NCBI RefSeq assembly: GCF_034479615.1
Contig: NZ_CP140255.1
Coordinates: 3,596,001 to 3,660,000, forward strand
Length of the DNA stretch: 64,000 nucleotides
Direction of reading: 5' to 3'
Source of the DNA: Vreelandella neptunia
Lineage (GTDB): Bacteria > Pseudomonadota > Gammaproteobacteria > Pseudomonadales > Halomonadaceae
Every line of letters starts with the position of its first letter. The stretch's first letter is position 1. Below the pieces are notes generated by a model. The model saw only the letters and a program-made list of their open reading frames with translations, had not been told where the DNA came from and did no database searches. Position numbers and translations under genes: made by a program. Shown piece by piece: positions 45,935 through 55,294 of the stretch.

Positions 45935-46899
45935 TGGGACGTTTTGTTGACGAAAGCACATCTGAAACCGCCACTAGTTCAAACAGCTTGATTAGTGCGA
46001 CGAAGTTCGCCCCAGCTGGGTATATGGGCGAATTTGGCAATGGATTTTGGCGGACGTTTTCTAATAATGAAAACTTCACTGTCCCGCCTGGGGTTTACGA
46101 AGTACGTGCAAGAGTCCTTGCTGCTGGTGGCACAGGTGCGATTGGTGTTGATGGTGCCGATGGTGGGTCTTCCAGTTTCGGTTCGTTTATTTCAGCGACC
46201 GGCGGTGCCGGTGGTTCCAAGGATTACGTTGGCGGCGCTGGTGGCGTCGGCGCGGGAGGTGATTTCACGGCCCAAGGTGGCAATGGTGGTGGATCCAGTT
46301 CTGGCTCCTACGGAGGTGGCGGTGGTGCAGCGGGTTCTCAGCTAGGCGACGGTGGGGATGGGGGTACGCAGACCATCGACGGCGTTGGTGGTGGTGGCGT
46401 CGGCGGAAACATAGGCAATCGAGCAGGAGGTGGCTCAGCATTTTCTCCAGCATCGGAAACTCAGCCGGGGGCAGATCTGGCGGGCGGCACTGCAGCTGTG
46501 GGGGCTGCCGGTGGCATCAATCCAATTGGGGCGTCGATTCGCTTCCCATTTGACGGGTTCACCGGAGGCGGCGGCTCTACTCCTGCGTCATCCCAGGCAA
46601 AAGCAGGTCAGGGCGGTTCAGGTGCCGGAGGCGGAGGTGGGCGGAGCGGGAGTGGAGGTGACGGCGGAGCTGGTGGTGGAGGTGGTGCAGGTGCTAACAA
46701 TGGCAGCGCTGGAAACGGTGGTTTCGGCGCTGGAGGTGGTGGAGCAAGTGGCGGTGGCGGTGGCGGTGGCGGTGGCTATTCTCATGGCGTCGTTGCAGTG
46801 ACCCCCGGTCAAATCATCCCTGTTACCGTCGGTAAAGGCGCGTTCGGTAACGGCAATACGGGTCGCGGCGGCGACGGCTTGGTAATCGTGGAGTTTTAA
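45934..46899 (+). CDS. Glycine-rich tail fibre tip protein
   Basis: 321 residues. After about 65 N-terminal residues (FSNNENFTVPPGVYEVRARVLA), the protein is dominated by Gly with Ala and Ser (GGGGGAAGSQ, GGSGAGGGGGRSG types), forming a likely polyglycine-helix sandwich as in phage receptor-binding tips. It ends with a beta-rich VTPGQIIPVTVGKGAFG...GLVIVEF cap, as in Gly-rich fibre domains. The expected role is receptor recognition. Confidence 0.75.
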   Translation: MGRFVDESTSETATSSNSLISATKFAPAGYMGEFGNGFWRTFSNNENFTVPPGVYEVRARVLAAGGTGAIGVDGADGGSSSFGSFISATGGAGGSKDYVGGAGGVGAGGDFTAQGGNGGGSSSGSYGGGGGAAGSQLGDGGDGGTQTIDGVGGGGVGGNIGNRAGGGSAFSPASETQPGADLAGGTAAVGAAGGINPIGASIRFPFDGFTGGGGSTPASSQAKAGQGGSGAGGGGGRSGSGGDGGAGGGGGAGANNGSAGNGGFGAGGGGASGGGGGGGGGYSHGVVAVTPGQIIPVTVGKGAFGNGNTGRGGDGLVIVEF

Positions 46900-46903
46900 A
46901 GCA

Positions 46904-47362
46904 ATGAGCAACTATGCACGTATCAAAAACAACGTGGCTGTGGACGTCAGTGCCGCCCCGGCTAGCCAGTTTCACCCCACCATCGCTGCTGAGTTCGAAG
47001 CGGTACCGGACGAAGTCCAGCGCGGCTGGCAGCGAGCCGAAGATGGTATATGGTCAGCACCTCCCGAGGTGGTGCCGGAAGCACCAGAGCCCGAGCGCCC
47101 GCGGGTTGGCCCGGTCGAGTTCAAGCTGCTGTTCACCAGCCCCGAACGCTTGAAGCTCAAAGAGCTACGCAGTACTGACCCAGCCATTAACGACTTCTTT
47201 GAGATCATAGAAGATCCACGGCTGCAGTATGTCGACCTAGCGTTAGCCTCAACGCAACAAGGGGTTGAACACAGCCTAAACCTGCTGGTCGAGGCGGGCA
47301 TCGTCGACGAAGGCAACGTGGCCACGCGCCGCGAGCAGATCCTGTCAGGAAACCTGCTGTAA
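46904..47362 (+). CDS. Tail fibre-associated / assembly-like protein
   Basis: 152 residues. The start YARIKNNVAVDVSAAPASQFHP with a repeated W (RGWQRAEDGIW) resembles the small chaperone-like proteins encoded after phage fibres. A Pro/Glu linker and helical C-terminus (LALASTQQGVEHSLNLLVE) follow. Probably folds or caps the fibre tip. Terminator 16 bp downstream. Confidence 0.6.
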   Translation: MSNYARIKNNVAVDVSAAPASQFHPTIAAEFEAVPDEVQRGWQRAEDGIWSAPPEVVPEAPEPERPRVGPVEFKLLFTSPERLKLKELRSTDPAINDFFEIIEDPRLQYVDLALASTQQGVEHSLNLLVEAGIVDEGNVATRREQILSGNLL

Positions 47363-47377
47363 CGTTAACCACCTCCA

Positions 47378-47401
47378 AGCCCGCTACCCAGCGGGCTTTT
47401 T
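47378..47401 (+). terminator. Terminator of the V-to-fibre operon
   Basis: AGCCCGCT-accc-AGCGGGCT stem followed by T-run, 15 bp after the last fibre-region gene. Confidence 0.9.
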
Positions 47402-47410
47402 ACTGACATC

Positions 47411-47432
47411 TTGTCCAGCCCCCACGGCACAA
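47411..47432. promoter_or_regulatory. Ogr-type late activator site C (FI operon)
   Basis: TTGT-N14-ACAA, within the element conserved with site B (47426-47462 versus 42307-42343, 36/37 identical). It follows a terminator and precedes the FI operon, as expected for an independent late promoter. Confidence 0.68.
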
Positions 47433-47532
47433 CGCCCGCCGCTACCCTCCCGCGCGTAAGCCCCACACCATGGGCATCACTTAGCAAGCCCTAACCGAAC
47501 CCCGCTTGAACCTGCGCAGGAGACAAGCACCC

Positions 47533-49041
47533 ATGATCGAATACCACCACGGCGCCCGTGTCACAGAGATCAACGAAGGCACGCGCCCCATCCGCATTAT
47601 TAACACCGCCGTCGTCGGCCTCATCGGCACCGCCCCAAATGCCAGCCACGGCGTGGCCGCCAGTGCCATCATTAACGGCCTCGCCGCCAACGGCGAACTC
47701 ACCTACACCGCTGCTGAGATCGGCACCACCGGCAACAACATCCGCATTACCCACGTAAACCCCGGCACGCCGTCCGCCGCTATCGACGTCAGCGTCGAGC
47801 AAAAGAAAATCACGGTATCACTGGCCACCGACGCCGCAGGCGAACTACTCAGCACCGCCGACGAAGTCGCCACCGCCATCAATGCAGATTCCGCCGCCTC
47901 TGCCCTGGTAGGTGCTGCTGCGTCCGGCGACGGTCAAGGCATCGCCGCCACCGCCCAAGCAGTCGCGTTAACAGGCGGCGTCAACGAACCGTTCCCGCTC
48001 AATGAGCCTGTATTGATCACCAACATCTACACCGCCATTGGCCAAGCCGGGGCCGGGGGCACCCTGCGCCGGTCGCTGCAAGCCATCGTCGACGAAGGCA
48101 AAACGGTCGTAGTCATGGTGCGTGTCGAAGAGGGCCAGGACGAACAGGAAACCAGTGCAAACGTTATCGGCACCGTCGACCAGCTCACTGGCAAGAAAAC
48201 CGGCATCCAAGCCTTTACAGCCGCGGAAACCAAGTTCGGCGTAAAACCCCGCATCTTCGGCGCCCCGGATCTCGACACCCAGGCCGTCACCGCCGCGCTG
48301 GCAGGTATCGCCCAGCAACTGCGCGGCTTCGTCTACGCCCACGCCCACGGCTGCGCAACAAAAGAAGAAGCCCGCATGTACCGCGAAAACTTCGGGCAGC
48401 GCGAGGTCATGATTATCTGGCCGAACTGGCAAGCCTTCGACGTCGACGCCGAAGAAACCCTCCCCCTACCCGCCGTCGCAAAAGCGCTTGGCCACCGCGC
48501 GCGGCTCGATCAGGAAATCGGCTGGCATAAAACCCTATCCAATATGCCGGTAAACGGCGTCACCGGCATCACCCAGGATCTCTCCTGGGATCTGCAAGAT
48601 CCCAACACCGACGCCGGTTACCTCAACGAAGCCGATGTAACGACGTTGATCAGAAAAGAAGGCTTCCGCTTCTGGGGCTCCCGCACCTGCAGCGCCGACC
48701 CGCTCTTCGCGTTCGAGTCCTACACCCGCACCGCCCAGGTACTCGCCGACACAATCGCCGAAGCGCATTTCTGGGCAATCGATAAGCCCATGCACCCATC
48801 GCTAGTGCGCGACATCATCGAAGGCGTCAACGCCAAATTCCGCGAGCTCATCCGCCGCGGCTACATCCTCGGCGGTTCCGCATGGTTCGACGCAGAGATC
48901 AACACGCCCGAAGTCCTCAAGAGCGGCAAGCTCTACATCGACTACGACTACACCCCGGTACCGCCGCTAGAAAACCTCATGTTCCAGCAGCGCATCACCG
49001 ACCGTTACCTCGTCGACTTCGCCGAACGCGTCGCCGCCTAA
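47533..49041 (+). CDS. FI: P2 gpFI-like tail sheath protein with insertion domain
   Basis: 502 residues against about 396 in P2. The start [19 protein letters not shown] and the C-terminal [23 protein letters not shown] are sheath features. About 105 residues (roughly 50-155: [20 protein letters not shown]...[14 protein letters not shown]) form an extra domain seen in some P2-like sheaths. ATG 47533 has AGGAG about 10 nt upstream. It is the contractile sleeve. Confidence 0.94.
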   Translation: MIEYHHGARVTEINEGTRPIRIINTAVVGLIGTAPNASHGVAASAIINGLAANGELTYTAAEIGTTGNNIRITHVNPGTPSAAIDVSVEQKKITVSLATDAAGELLSTADEVATAINADSAASALVGAAASGDGQGIAATAQAVALTGGVNEPFPLNEPVLITNIYTAIGQAGAGGTLRRSLQAIVDEGKTVVVMVRVEEGQDEQETSANVIGTVDQLTGKKTGIQAFTAAETKFGVKPRIFGAPDLDTQAVTAALAGIAQQLRGFVYAHAHGCATKEEARMYRENFGQREVMIIWPNWQAFDVDAEETLPLPAVAKALGHRARLDQEIGWHKTLSNMPVNGVTGITQDLSWDLQDPNTDAGYLNEADVTTLIRKEGFRFWGSRTCSADPLFAFESYTRTAQVLADTIAEAHFWAIDKPMHPSLVRDIIEGVNAKFRELIRRGYILGGSAWFDAEINTPEVLKSGKLYIDYDYTPVPPLENLMFQQRITDRYLVDFAERVAA

Positions 49042-49081
49042 CCGCCGCCGCTAGCACGCGCACTAACAGGAGCAAGCCAAC

Positions 49082-49594
49082 ATGGCATTACCCAACATTC
49101 TCAAAGACTTCAATCTCTTCGGCGACGGCAACAACTGGCAGGGTCAGATTCCAGAACTCACGCTGCCCGAACTCGCCCGCCGCATGGTCGAGTACGAAGG
49201 CGGCGGCATGGACGGCCCCATCGAAGTCGACCACGGCCAAGAGCTAATGACGTTTGAATGGACGGCCGGCGGCCTGATCGTCGACGGCCTGTTCGACACC
49301 TTCGGCAGCCCCGTACACGACGCCGCCATGCTCCGCTTTACCGGCTCTTACGAATCCGACGAAGACGGCGGCATCATCCCGGTCGAGATCGTCGTTCGTG
49401 GCCGTCACAAAACGATTGCTATGGGCGACGCCAGTAAGGGCGACAACAACACCCAGAGCATCACCACCACGCTCAGTTACTACAAGCTGGTGGTAGACGG
49501 CGAAGACATCATCGAGCGCGACGTTCCCGGCTACGTCTTCACCGTACGCGGCGTCGACCGAATGGCCCAACGCCGCCGCGCCTTAGGCCTTTAA
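49082..49594 (+). CDS. FII: P2 gpFII-like tail tube protein
   Basis: 170 residues, equal to P2 gpFII. LPNILKDFNLFGDGNNWQGQ and the closing FTVRGVDRMAQRRRALGL are family hallmarks. It polymerises into the inner tube. AGGAG precedes the ATG. Confidence 0.96.
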   Translation: MALPNILKDFNLFGDGNNWQGQIPELTLPELARRMVEYEGGGMDGPIEVDHGQELMTFEWTAGGLIVDGLFDTFGSPVHDAAMLRFTGSYESDEDGGIIPVEIVVRGRHKTIAMGDASKGDNNTQSITTTLSYYKLVVDGEDIIERDVPGYVFTVRGVDRMAQRRRALGL

Positions 49595-49659
49595 TCCTTA
49601 ATCCATCACTCAACACGGCCGCCCAGGCGGCCAAACCCCATCCATAGGAAGCCACAGCA

Positions 49660-50049
49660 ATGACTGATAAGACCAAAGCCCAAGCCGTTGAGAAAGCAGA
49701 AACAACTAATGCACCAGGTGTGAAAACCGAAGCCACTGAAACGCAAACCGCCACCGCCCCAGGCGTGGCCACCGAAGTCGTCGAGCTGGAAACCCCGCTG
49801 CAGCGTGGCAAAACGCTGGTAAGCGAAATCACCATCCGCAAGCCCATGGCCGGTGGCCTGCGCGGCGTCAGCGTCGTCGACGTCATGAACCTCGACGTTG
49901 CCGCCCTCTCCAAAGTGCTACCCCGCATCACCACGCCCGCCCTCACCGAAGGCGAGCTGAAAACCATGGACATCGTCGACCTCATCCAGCTGGGCTCGGC
50001 GCTGAACGGTTTTTTAACACCAAAAAAGTTCAAGGAAGTCGAAGCCTAG
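49660..50049 (+). CDS. E: P2 gpE-like tail assembly chaperone
   Basis: 129 residues, with an N-terminal Thr/Ala/Glu-rich extension and a C-terminal core (IRKPMAGGLRGVSVVDVMNLDVAALSKVLPRITTP) typical of gpE (P2 about 91). In-frame slippery sites T TTT TTA (50010-50016) and A AAA AAG (50022-50028) near its end allow a -1 shift into the E' frame, as in P2. Confidence 0.9.
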   Translation: MTDKTKAQAVEKAETTNAPGVKTEATETQTATAPGVATEVVELETPLQRGKTLVSEITIRKPMAGGLRGVSVVDVMNLDVAALSKVLPRITTPALTEGELKTMDIVDLIQLGSALNGFLTPKKFKEVEA

Positions 50050-50075
50050 CCCTGCCGGAGTTCCTCGAAGACGCC

Positions 50076-50213
50076 ATGGCCGACCTAGCCATGGTGTTCC
50101 ACTGGGAGCCCCAAGCGATGGACGGCATGGAGCTGGAAGAACTCATGGAATGGCGCGAACGCGCCCGCAAACGCCACGAAGGCAGCAAGCCCAAAGGTAA
50201 GCCGGGCAAATAA
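50076..50213 (+). CDS. E': E' frame (GpE family), made by -1 frameshift
   Basis: The frame encodes ADLAMVFHWEPQAMDGMELEELMEWRERARKR (given in part: LAMVFHWEPQAMDGMELEEL), the GpE-family signature, 45 codons from ATG 50076 but open back through the slippery sites at 50010-50028. The expected product is the E+E' fusion, which binds the tape measure during tail assembly. It is too short to stand out as a separate gene. Confidence 0.85.
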   Translation: MADLAMVFHWEPQAMDGMELEELMEWRERARKRHEGSKPKGKPGK

Positions 50214-50236
50214 AACGCATCAAATAGGAACGGTCG

Positions 50237-53143
50237 ATGGCACAAAATCTACGCCTGCAAGTCATGTTAAACGCCGTGGATCGTGTCACCGGCCCACTAA
50301 AACGCATGCGCCAAGGTGCCGGGCAAACCGCCCAGGCCATGCGCGAAACCCGCGACCGGCTAAAGACATTACAAGCCACCCAGAAAGACATCAGCTCTTT
50401 CCGCACCCTCAAGAATCAATCCGAAGCGACCGGCCGAGCGATGCGCGAACAGCAAGAACGCATCCGCCGGTTATCGCGACAGATGCAATCCAACCAGGGC
50501 GACACCGCCGCCCTGGCTAACGAACGCCGCAAAGCCATTCTCCAAGCGCGGCAGCTCTCCCAGCGCTACGACAGCGAACGGCAAAAGCTGCAGCGCCTAC
50601 GCACATCTCTAAATAACAGCGGCATCAGCACCCACAACCTGTCGCAAGATCAGCAGCGCCTGGCCAACGAAATACGTCAAGCCAACCAGCAAATGGAGGC
50701 TCAAAAAAGGAAACTGCAGCGTATAGCCGAACAGCAGCGGCGAGCAGCGCAGGCCAGCGAGCAATACCAGCGCTCGTTGAGCCGTGACCAAAGCATCGCC
50801 GGTGCCGGTGCCATGGGTGCAGGCGTGGGCACGGCGGGCGTTGTGGCCATGGGCACCCAGGCGCTTATGAATCAATCCTCCGGTGCACGCCTGGCAGCCC
50901 AGCAAGGTGAGGGCAATGAAGAGGCGACCCGATACCGCGAAGTCATCACCCAGGTGTACACCACCGGGCGGGGGCAAGGGCTGGAGCAAGTCACCGAAGC
51001 GGTCAGCGTATTGGCATCACAATTTGAATCGCTCGGCGCGACCACTAACGAAGAGCTGGGGGCAATCACCCAGCAAGCGTTAACGCTCACCGACACGTTC
51101 AACATTGACCTTGCCGAAGCCGCGCAAACGGCGGGCATCATGGTGCAAAACGGCCTGGCCACCAATGCTACAGAGGCCTTTGATCTCATGGCGCGCGGCA
51201 TGCAGGAAGTATCCGCCAGCATGCGCCACGAGCTGCCCGAGATCCTTCACGAATATGGCACCAACTTCCGCGCCCTGGGGTTCGACGGTAAAGAATCGCT
51301 CAACATGCTGGTCGCCGCGGCCGAGCAAGGCCGCTTCGCCCTGGATAAAACCGGTGACGCCCTGAAAGAATTCACCATTCGCGGTTCCGACATGAGCAAA
51401 GCCAGCGTAGAGGCTTACGACGCCATTGGGCTAAACGCCCAGGAAATGGCCGATGCTATCGCCGGTGGTGGGGATCGAGCAGGCGCGGCGCTGACCACTA
51501 CCGCTCAACGGCTGTTGGAGATTGAAAACCCCGCCCAGCGTGCCAATGCAGCAATAGCGTTATTCGGTACGCCGATTGAAGATCTATCCGTCGACCAAAT
51601 CCCCGCCTTCCTGCGCGGGCTTGGCCAGACCAATGACCGCATGGGGGATGTAACGGGAACAGCGCAAAGGATGGCCGATACGCTGGGCAACAACGCGGGC
51701 AGCGCCCTAAAGCGAGTGCAACGCGCGTTAGGCGGTGCATTCATGGGCGTACTGGATGAGGTCGATGACACCATCATCAGGGTGAGCAATAACGTCACTG
51801 CATGGATGCAAGCCAACCCAGAGCTAACAAGCACGCTCACCAAAGCAGCCATTGCACTAGCGGGGTTAGTCGCGGCTGGTGGCGCGTTCATCGCAGTGGC
51901 CGGATCGATCCTAGGGCCTTTAGCGCTCATGCGCTTCGGTGCGTCCATGCTGGGAATTAATGTTGGCGGCTTGGGGCAAGCACTCGGCTGGCTCGCACGC
52001 ACCGCCATACCCTGGGTAGCCGGAGCCCTCAAAGGGCTACTGGTGGCCATGGGGCCAATCGGTTGGGGCATTGCAGCCATCGCCGGGGCAGCCTTCCTGA
52101 TCTACAAATATTGGGAACCCATCAAAGGCTTTTTCCTCGGCCTGTGGCAGCAGGTAAAAAATGCGTTTAGCGAAGGGGTCGACGGTGTCGCTAAGCTGCT
52201 CATCAATTGGTCACCGCTAGGGCTTATCCATGGCGCGTTCATCGGCGCGTTAGACCTGTTAGGCATATCGGTGCCCGAGGGCTTCCGCGACCTGGGCGGC
52301 TTTGTCATTGACGGCCTTATCGGCGGGTTGGAAGGGAAGATCGCCGCTCTGCGCGAACGCATTACCAGCATCGCCACCGGTGTAATGGACTGGTTCAAAG
52401 GCGTGCTCGGCATCAACTCCCCCAGTCGTGTGTTTGAAGGCTTCGGCGTCAATATCGTTGAAGGCATGATCAACGGAATCGCCAGCATGGCCGGGGCGCT
52501 ACGTGACCAGGTGATGGGCATGGCGGCCAACATCGCCGGTTGGGTACAAGACGCCATGACTAGCGCGTGGGATTCCATCGGGAACGGGGCCAACCAAGCC
52601 ATGCAATGGGGCCGGGAGACAGCAGCCGGAATGGGCCAAGGCATCCGCGACGGCGCCAATCGCGCCACGGAGAGCGCCGCCAACCTCGCCAACGGTGTTA
52701 CCGATACGGTACGTGGCTGGCTGGATATCCACTCCCCCAGCCGCGTGTTTGCCACCATTGGTGGCTACATTTCCCAAGGCCTGGCCAACGGCATTGAAGC
52801 TGACGCCGACAGCCCCGTTAAGCAAGTGCGCAGCCTCACCAACCATCTACGCAACGCCGCCGGTGGATTAATGCTCGGCGCGGGGCTTTCAACCGGCGCC
52901 GCCGCCAACGTCGACACCGGCAGCATCCAAATCGACGCCCGCCCGCCCCTGCAAAGCCACACCAGCCAATCAAGCGGCGGGCTGGTGATTCATGGCGGTA
53001 TCAATATCCAGGTGCACGCCACCCCCGGCATGGATGAGCAAGCCTTGGCGCGGCTGGTCAATGAGCAGGTACAGCGCGCCCTGCAGCAAGCGCAACAGCA
53101 AGCCGCCGCCGCCCGCCGCCGAAACTTCCACGATAACGATTGA
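50237..53143 (+). CDS. T: P2 gpT-like tape measure protein
   Basis: 968 residues (P2 gpT 815). The N-terminal ~180 residues are coiled coil (ERIRRLSRQMQ, RYDSERQKLQRLRTSL), the middle has the phage tail tape measure domain (GTGRGQGLEQVTEAVSVLASQ region) and Gly/Ala-rich membrane segments at about 530-620. The C-terminus has repeated INSPSRVFEGFG and IHSPSRVFATIGG motifs. It sets tail length. Confidence 0.94.
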   Translation: MAQNLRLQVMLNAVDRVTGPLKRMRQGAGQTAQAMRETRDRLKTLQATQKDISSFRTLKNQSEATGRAMREQQERIRRLSRQMQSNQGDTAALANERRKAILQARQLSQRYDSERQKLQRLRTSLNNSGISTHNLSQDQQRLANEIRQANQQMEAQKRKLQRIAEQQRRAAQASEQYQRSLSRDQSIAGAGAMGAGVGTAGVVAMGTQALMNQSSGARLAAQQGEGNEEATRYREVITQVYTTGRGQGLEQVTEAVSVLASQFESLGATTNEELGAITQQALTLTDTFNIDLAEAAQTAGIMVQNGLATNATEAFDLMARGMQEVSASMRHELPEILHEYGTNFRALGFDGKESLNMLVAAAEQGRFALDKTGDALKEFTIRGSDMSKASVEAYDAIGLNAQEMADAIAGGGDRAGAALTTTAQRLLEIENPAQRANAAIALFGTPIEDLSVDQIPAFLRGLGQTNDRMGDVTGTAQRMADTLGNNAGSALKRVQRALGGAFMGVLDEVDDTIIRVSNNVTAWMQANPELTSTLTKAAIALAGLVAAGGAFIAVAGSILGPLALMRFGASMLGINVGGLGQALGWLARTAIPWVAGALKGLLVAMGPIGWGIAAIAGAAFLIYKYWEPIKGFFLGLWQQVKNAFSEGVDGVAKLLINWSPLGLIHGAFIGALDLLGISVPEGFRDLGGFVIDGLIGGLEGKIAALRERITSIATGVMDWFKGVLGINSPSRVFEGFGVNIVEGMINGIASMAGALRDQVMGMAANIAGWVQDAMTSAWDSIGNGANQAMQWGRETAAGMGQGIRDGANRATESAANLANGVTDTVRGWLDIHSPSRVFATIGGYISQGLANGIEADADSPVKQVRSLTNHLRNAAGGLMLGAGLSTGAAANVDTGSIQIDARPPLQSHTSQSSGGLVIHGGINIQVHATPGMDEQALARLVNEQVQRALQQAQQQAAAARRRNFHDND

Positions 53144-53154
53144 GGGTATTCAAC

Positions 53155-53598
53155 ATGATGATGAGCTACGGCATGTTTGTGTTTGGGCTCTCCACCGCCG
53201 CCTACCAAGAGCTAAAGCGACAAACCACCTGGCGCCACGCCAGCCAGAGCCGCATCAACGCGCGGCCTACTCGACAATTTCTGGGCCAAGGCGACGACAC
53301 CATCACGCTCACCGGCACGCTATTGCCGATGTACACCGGTGGCCAGCAAAACCTAGACATGCTCCGCGCCCTGGCCGACCAGGGCAAAGCGTGGCCATTG
53401 ATCGAGGGCACGGGCACTTTTTACGGCATGTTTGTTATCGAAAGCATGGGCGAGGGGAAAACTGAATTTTTCCGCGACGGCGCCGCCAAGCAAATCGACT
53501 TCGACATAAAGCTCGCCCGTATTGACGAAGGCAGAACCGACCAGCTCGGCGTACTCGAAAGCAGCGCCCTACGTGCAATCTCCGGGGCGCTGGCATGA
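53155..53598 (+). CDS. U: P2 gpU-like tail protein
   Basis: 147 residues. MMSYGMFVFGLSTAAYQELKRQTTW and the TLTGTLLPMYTGGQQNLDML segment are gpU features. ATG 53155 has GAGGG about 9 nt upstream and is preferred to an in-frame TTG at 53140. It is a tail terminator or baseplate-associated protein. Confidence 0.92.
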   Translation: MMMSYGMFVFGLSTAAYQELKRQTTWRHASQSRINARPTRQFLGQGDDTITLTGTLLPMYTGGQQNLDMLRALADQGKAWPLIEGTGTFYGMFVIESMGEGKTEFFRDGAAKQIDFDIKLARIDEGRTDQLGVLESSALRAISGALA

Positions 53599-54596
53599 GT
53601 CTACAGCCTGATTATCGCATCACATTGCAGGGCCAAATCATCAGCCCCGAGTTTCGCGCCCGCCTCGCCTCGCTCACCCTACACGACCGGCGGGGCATGC
53701 AGGCCGACCAGCTCGATATTGTCCTCACCGACGACGACGGCATGCTCGACATCCCGCCCACCGGCGCAGAGATCACCCTGGCCATCGGCTGGAAAGGCCA
53801 GGCGCTCACCGAGCGCGGCACCTTTACCGTTGACGAAGTCGAACACACCGGCGCGCCCGACACGCTCAGCATCCGCGCCTCAAGTGCCGACCTGCGCCTC
53901 GGCATGCCCGGTAAGCGTACCCAGAGCTGGGATGAAGTCACCGTCCGCGACATAATCGAAACCATTGCCAAACGCCACGACCTCACCCCAAGCACCGGCG
54001 TCACCCTGGCAGGTATTCGAATCGAGCACATCGACCAAACCGACGAATCAGACCTGCACTTTTTAACCCGGCTAGCGGAGCGCTTCGACGCGGTGGCCAC
54101 CGTCAAAAGCGGTAATTTGATATTCGTACCCATGGGCCAAGCCACCACCGCCAGCGGGCTAGAGATCCCACCGTACATCCTCCGCCGCCAAAGCGGTGAC
54201 CAGCACCGCTACATGCACGCCGAACGCGATGCCTTCACCGGCGTTACCGCCCTATGGAATGACAAGGCCAATGCGGAGCGGATCGCGGTCACCGTCGGCG
54301 AGCCGCAAAACACCCAGCAACTACGCCACACCTACGCAAGCGAGCAGGAAGCACTCGACGCCGCCCAAGCCGAATGGCAACGCCTACAGCGCGGCATCGC
54401 CTATTTCAGCATCACCCAAGCCCTAGGCGAGCCCGAGATATTCCCCGAAACCCCGGTCTGGTGTACCGGCTGGAAACCCCAAATAGACGCCACCGCTTGG
54501 ATCATCACAGAGGTAACCCACAACCTCACCGAATCCAGCTACACCACCGCCCTACAGCTAGAAACCCGCAACGGCAACCCCAGCGCCCCTGGATAG
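53595..54596 (+). CDS. D: P2 gpD-like baseplate hub protein
   Basis: 333 residues (P2 gpD 387). LASLTLHDRRGMQADQLDIVLTDDDG, ITLAIGWKGQALTERGTFTVDEVEHTG and ESDLHFLTRLAERFDAVATVKSG (in part) are the late control D / gp27-like hub signature. It is the last late gene of this operon, overlapping U by 4 bp. Confidence 0.94.
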   Translation: MSLQPDYRITLQGQIISPEFRARLASLTLHDRRGMQADQLDIVLTDDDGMLDIPPTGAEITLAIGWKGQALTERGTFTVDEVEHTGAPDTLSIRASSADLRLGMPGKRTQSWDEVTVRDIIETIAKRHDLTPSTGVTLAGIRIEHIDQTDESDLHFLTRLAERFDAVATVKSGNLIFVPMGQATTASGLEIPPYILRRQSGDQHRYMHAERDAFTGVTALWNDKANAERIAVTVGEPQNTQQLRHTYASEQEALDAAQAEWQRLQRGIAYFSITQALGEPEIFPETPVWCTGWKPQIDATAWIITEVTHNLTESSYTTALQLETRNGNPSAPG

Positions 54597-54711
54597 AAAT
54601 TCAACCAGGCGTTAAGTGAATTAATGCTTGGTTGAAACATAAATTTGGCTTGCAGGGTCTGCTAATAGTATGCAACAGTGCATATCAAGCGGTATCGAAA
54701 AGTATTGAAAG

Positions 54712-54727
54712 CATACCAAGCGGTATG
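54712..54727. promoter_or_regulatory. Inverted repeat upstream of accessory pair
   Basis: CATACC-aagc-GGTATG with perfect 6-bp arms. A CAAGCGGTAT motif inside it also occurs about 33 bp upstream. Likely part of the promoter-operator of the downstream accessory genes. Confidence 0.4.
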
Positions 54728-54748
54728 TAAAATGCGCGTCCTTACAAT

Positions 54749-54765
54749 TAGGCAAAATTTGCCTA
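54749..54765. promoter_or_regulatory. 17-bp palindrome upstream of accessory pair
   Basis: TAGGCAAA-a-TTTGCCTA has perfect 8-bp arms and lies 26 bp before the ATG at 54791. This is a strong candidate operator in the only intergenic gap between gene D and the lysogeny region. Confidence 0.5.
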
Positions 54766-54790
54766 GACAATGCAGATATATGGGGACGCA

Positions 54791-55114
54791 ATGAACGCAA
54801 TCAGCCAACAGCTTGTCGAAAGCGTATACGACCAAGTGCTGCACTCATCAAATTTGGTATTGCGTAGTTGCAAACTGTTTTCTATATCTGTATTGAAGCT
54901 TGAAGATCCAACATATTCAGAGATTGCCGAACAGCTTAAAGAGCTGTGCGACATCCTTGATAAGGTGAACATCAGCGGCCCTGACGAATTGAAAATTTCC
55001 AAGGCAAGAGAGTACGCAAACCATGTGAGACTCATTGCAGCGGCAATTGAAACGGAAGATGAAGACACGCTGAATAGACACGTACAGGAACTCGACCGGA
55101 GACCTTTCTTATGA
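54791..55114 (+). CDS. Accessory (moron-like) helical protein
   Basis: 107 residues, helical, acidic, no motif recognised (NAISQQLVESVYDQVLHSSN at the N-terminus). GGGGAC precedes the ATG. It is more AT-rich than the tail genes beside it, has its own palindromic promoter region and shares a terminator with a second tiny gene. This is the layout of a phage moron expressed from the lysogen. Confidence 0.6.
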   Translation: MNAISQQLVESVYDQVLHSSNLVLRSCKLFSISVLKLEDPTYSEIAEQLKELCDILDKVNISGPDELKISKAREYANHVRLIAAAIETEDEDTLNRHVQELDRRPFL

Positions 55115-55245
55115 AAAATCAAGAAATTGAAAACATCAAACTGCTACGTCGTGCTTTAGAGATCGCTGACGAAGTGAATTCAAAGCTTGATTACTGCCAC
55201 CAACAGCACCTGAAGACCGTTGAGCAAACTCAAAAAGCCGCTTGA
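55111..55245 (+). CDS. Small partner protein (44 residues)
   Basis: The ATG overlaps the preceding stop (ATGA). The product is helical and charged (NQEIENIKLLRRALEIADEV) without a recognised motif. Translational coupling argues that it works with the 107-residue protein. A strong terminator follows 26 bp later. Confidence 0.55.
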   Translation: MKNQEIENIKLLRRALEIADEVNSKLDYCHQQHLKTVEQTQKAA

Positions 55246-55270
55246 TAGCTTCCTGACTTCAGGATAAAGA

Positions 55271-55294
55271 AAAGCCCCGCAATCGCGGGGCTTT
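55271..55294. terminator. Bidirectional terminator
   Basis: AAAGCCCCGC-aatc-GCGGGGCTTT, with T-run on both strands. It ends the accessory pair on plus and the small membrane gene operon on minus. Confidence 0.9.

Noticed and set aside
46265..46911. Several frames antisense or shifted within the Gly-rich fibre gene
   Set aside because: They are by-products of repetitive GGT/GGC codons.
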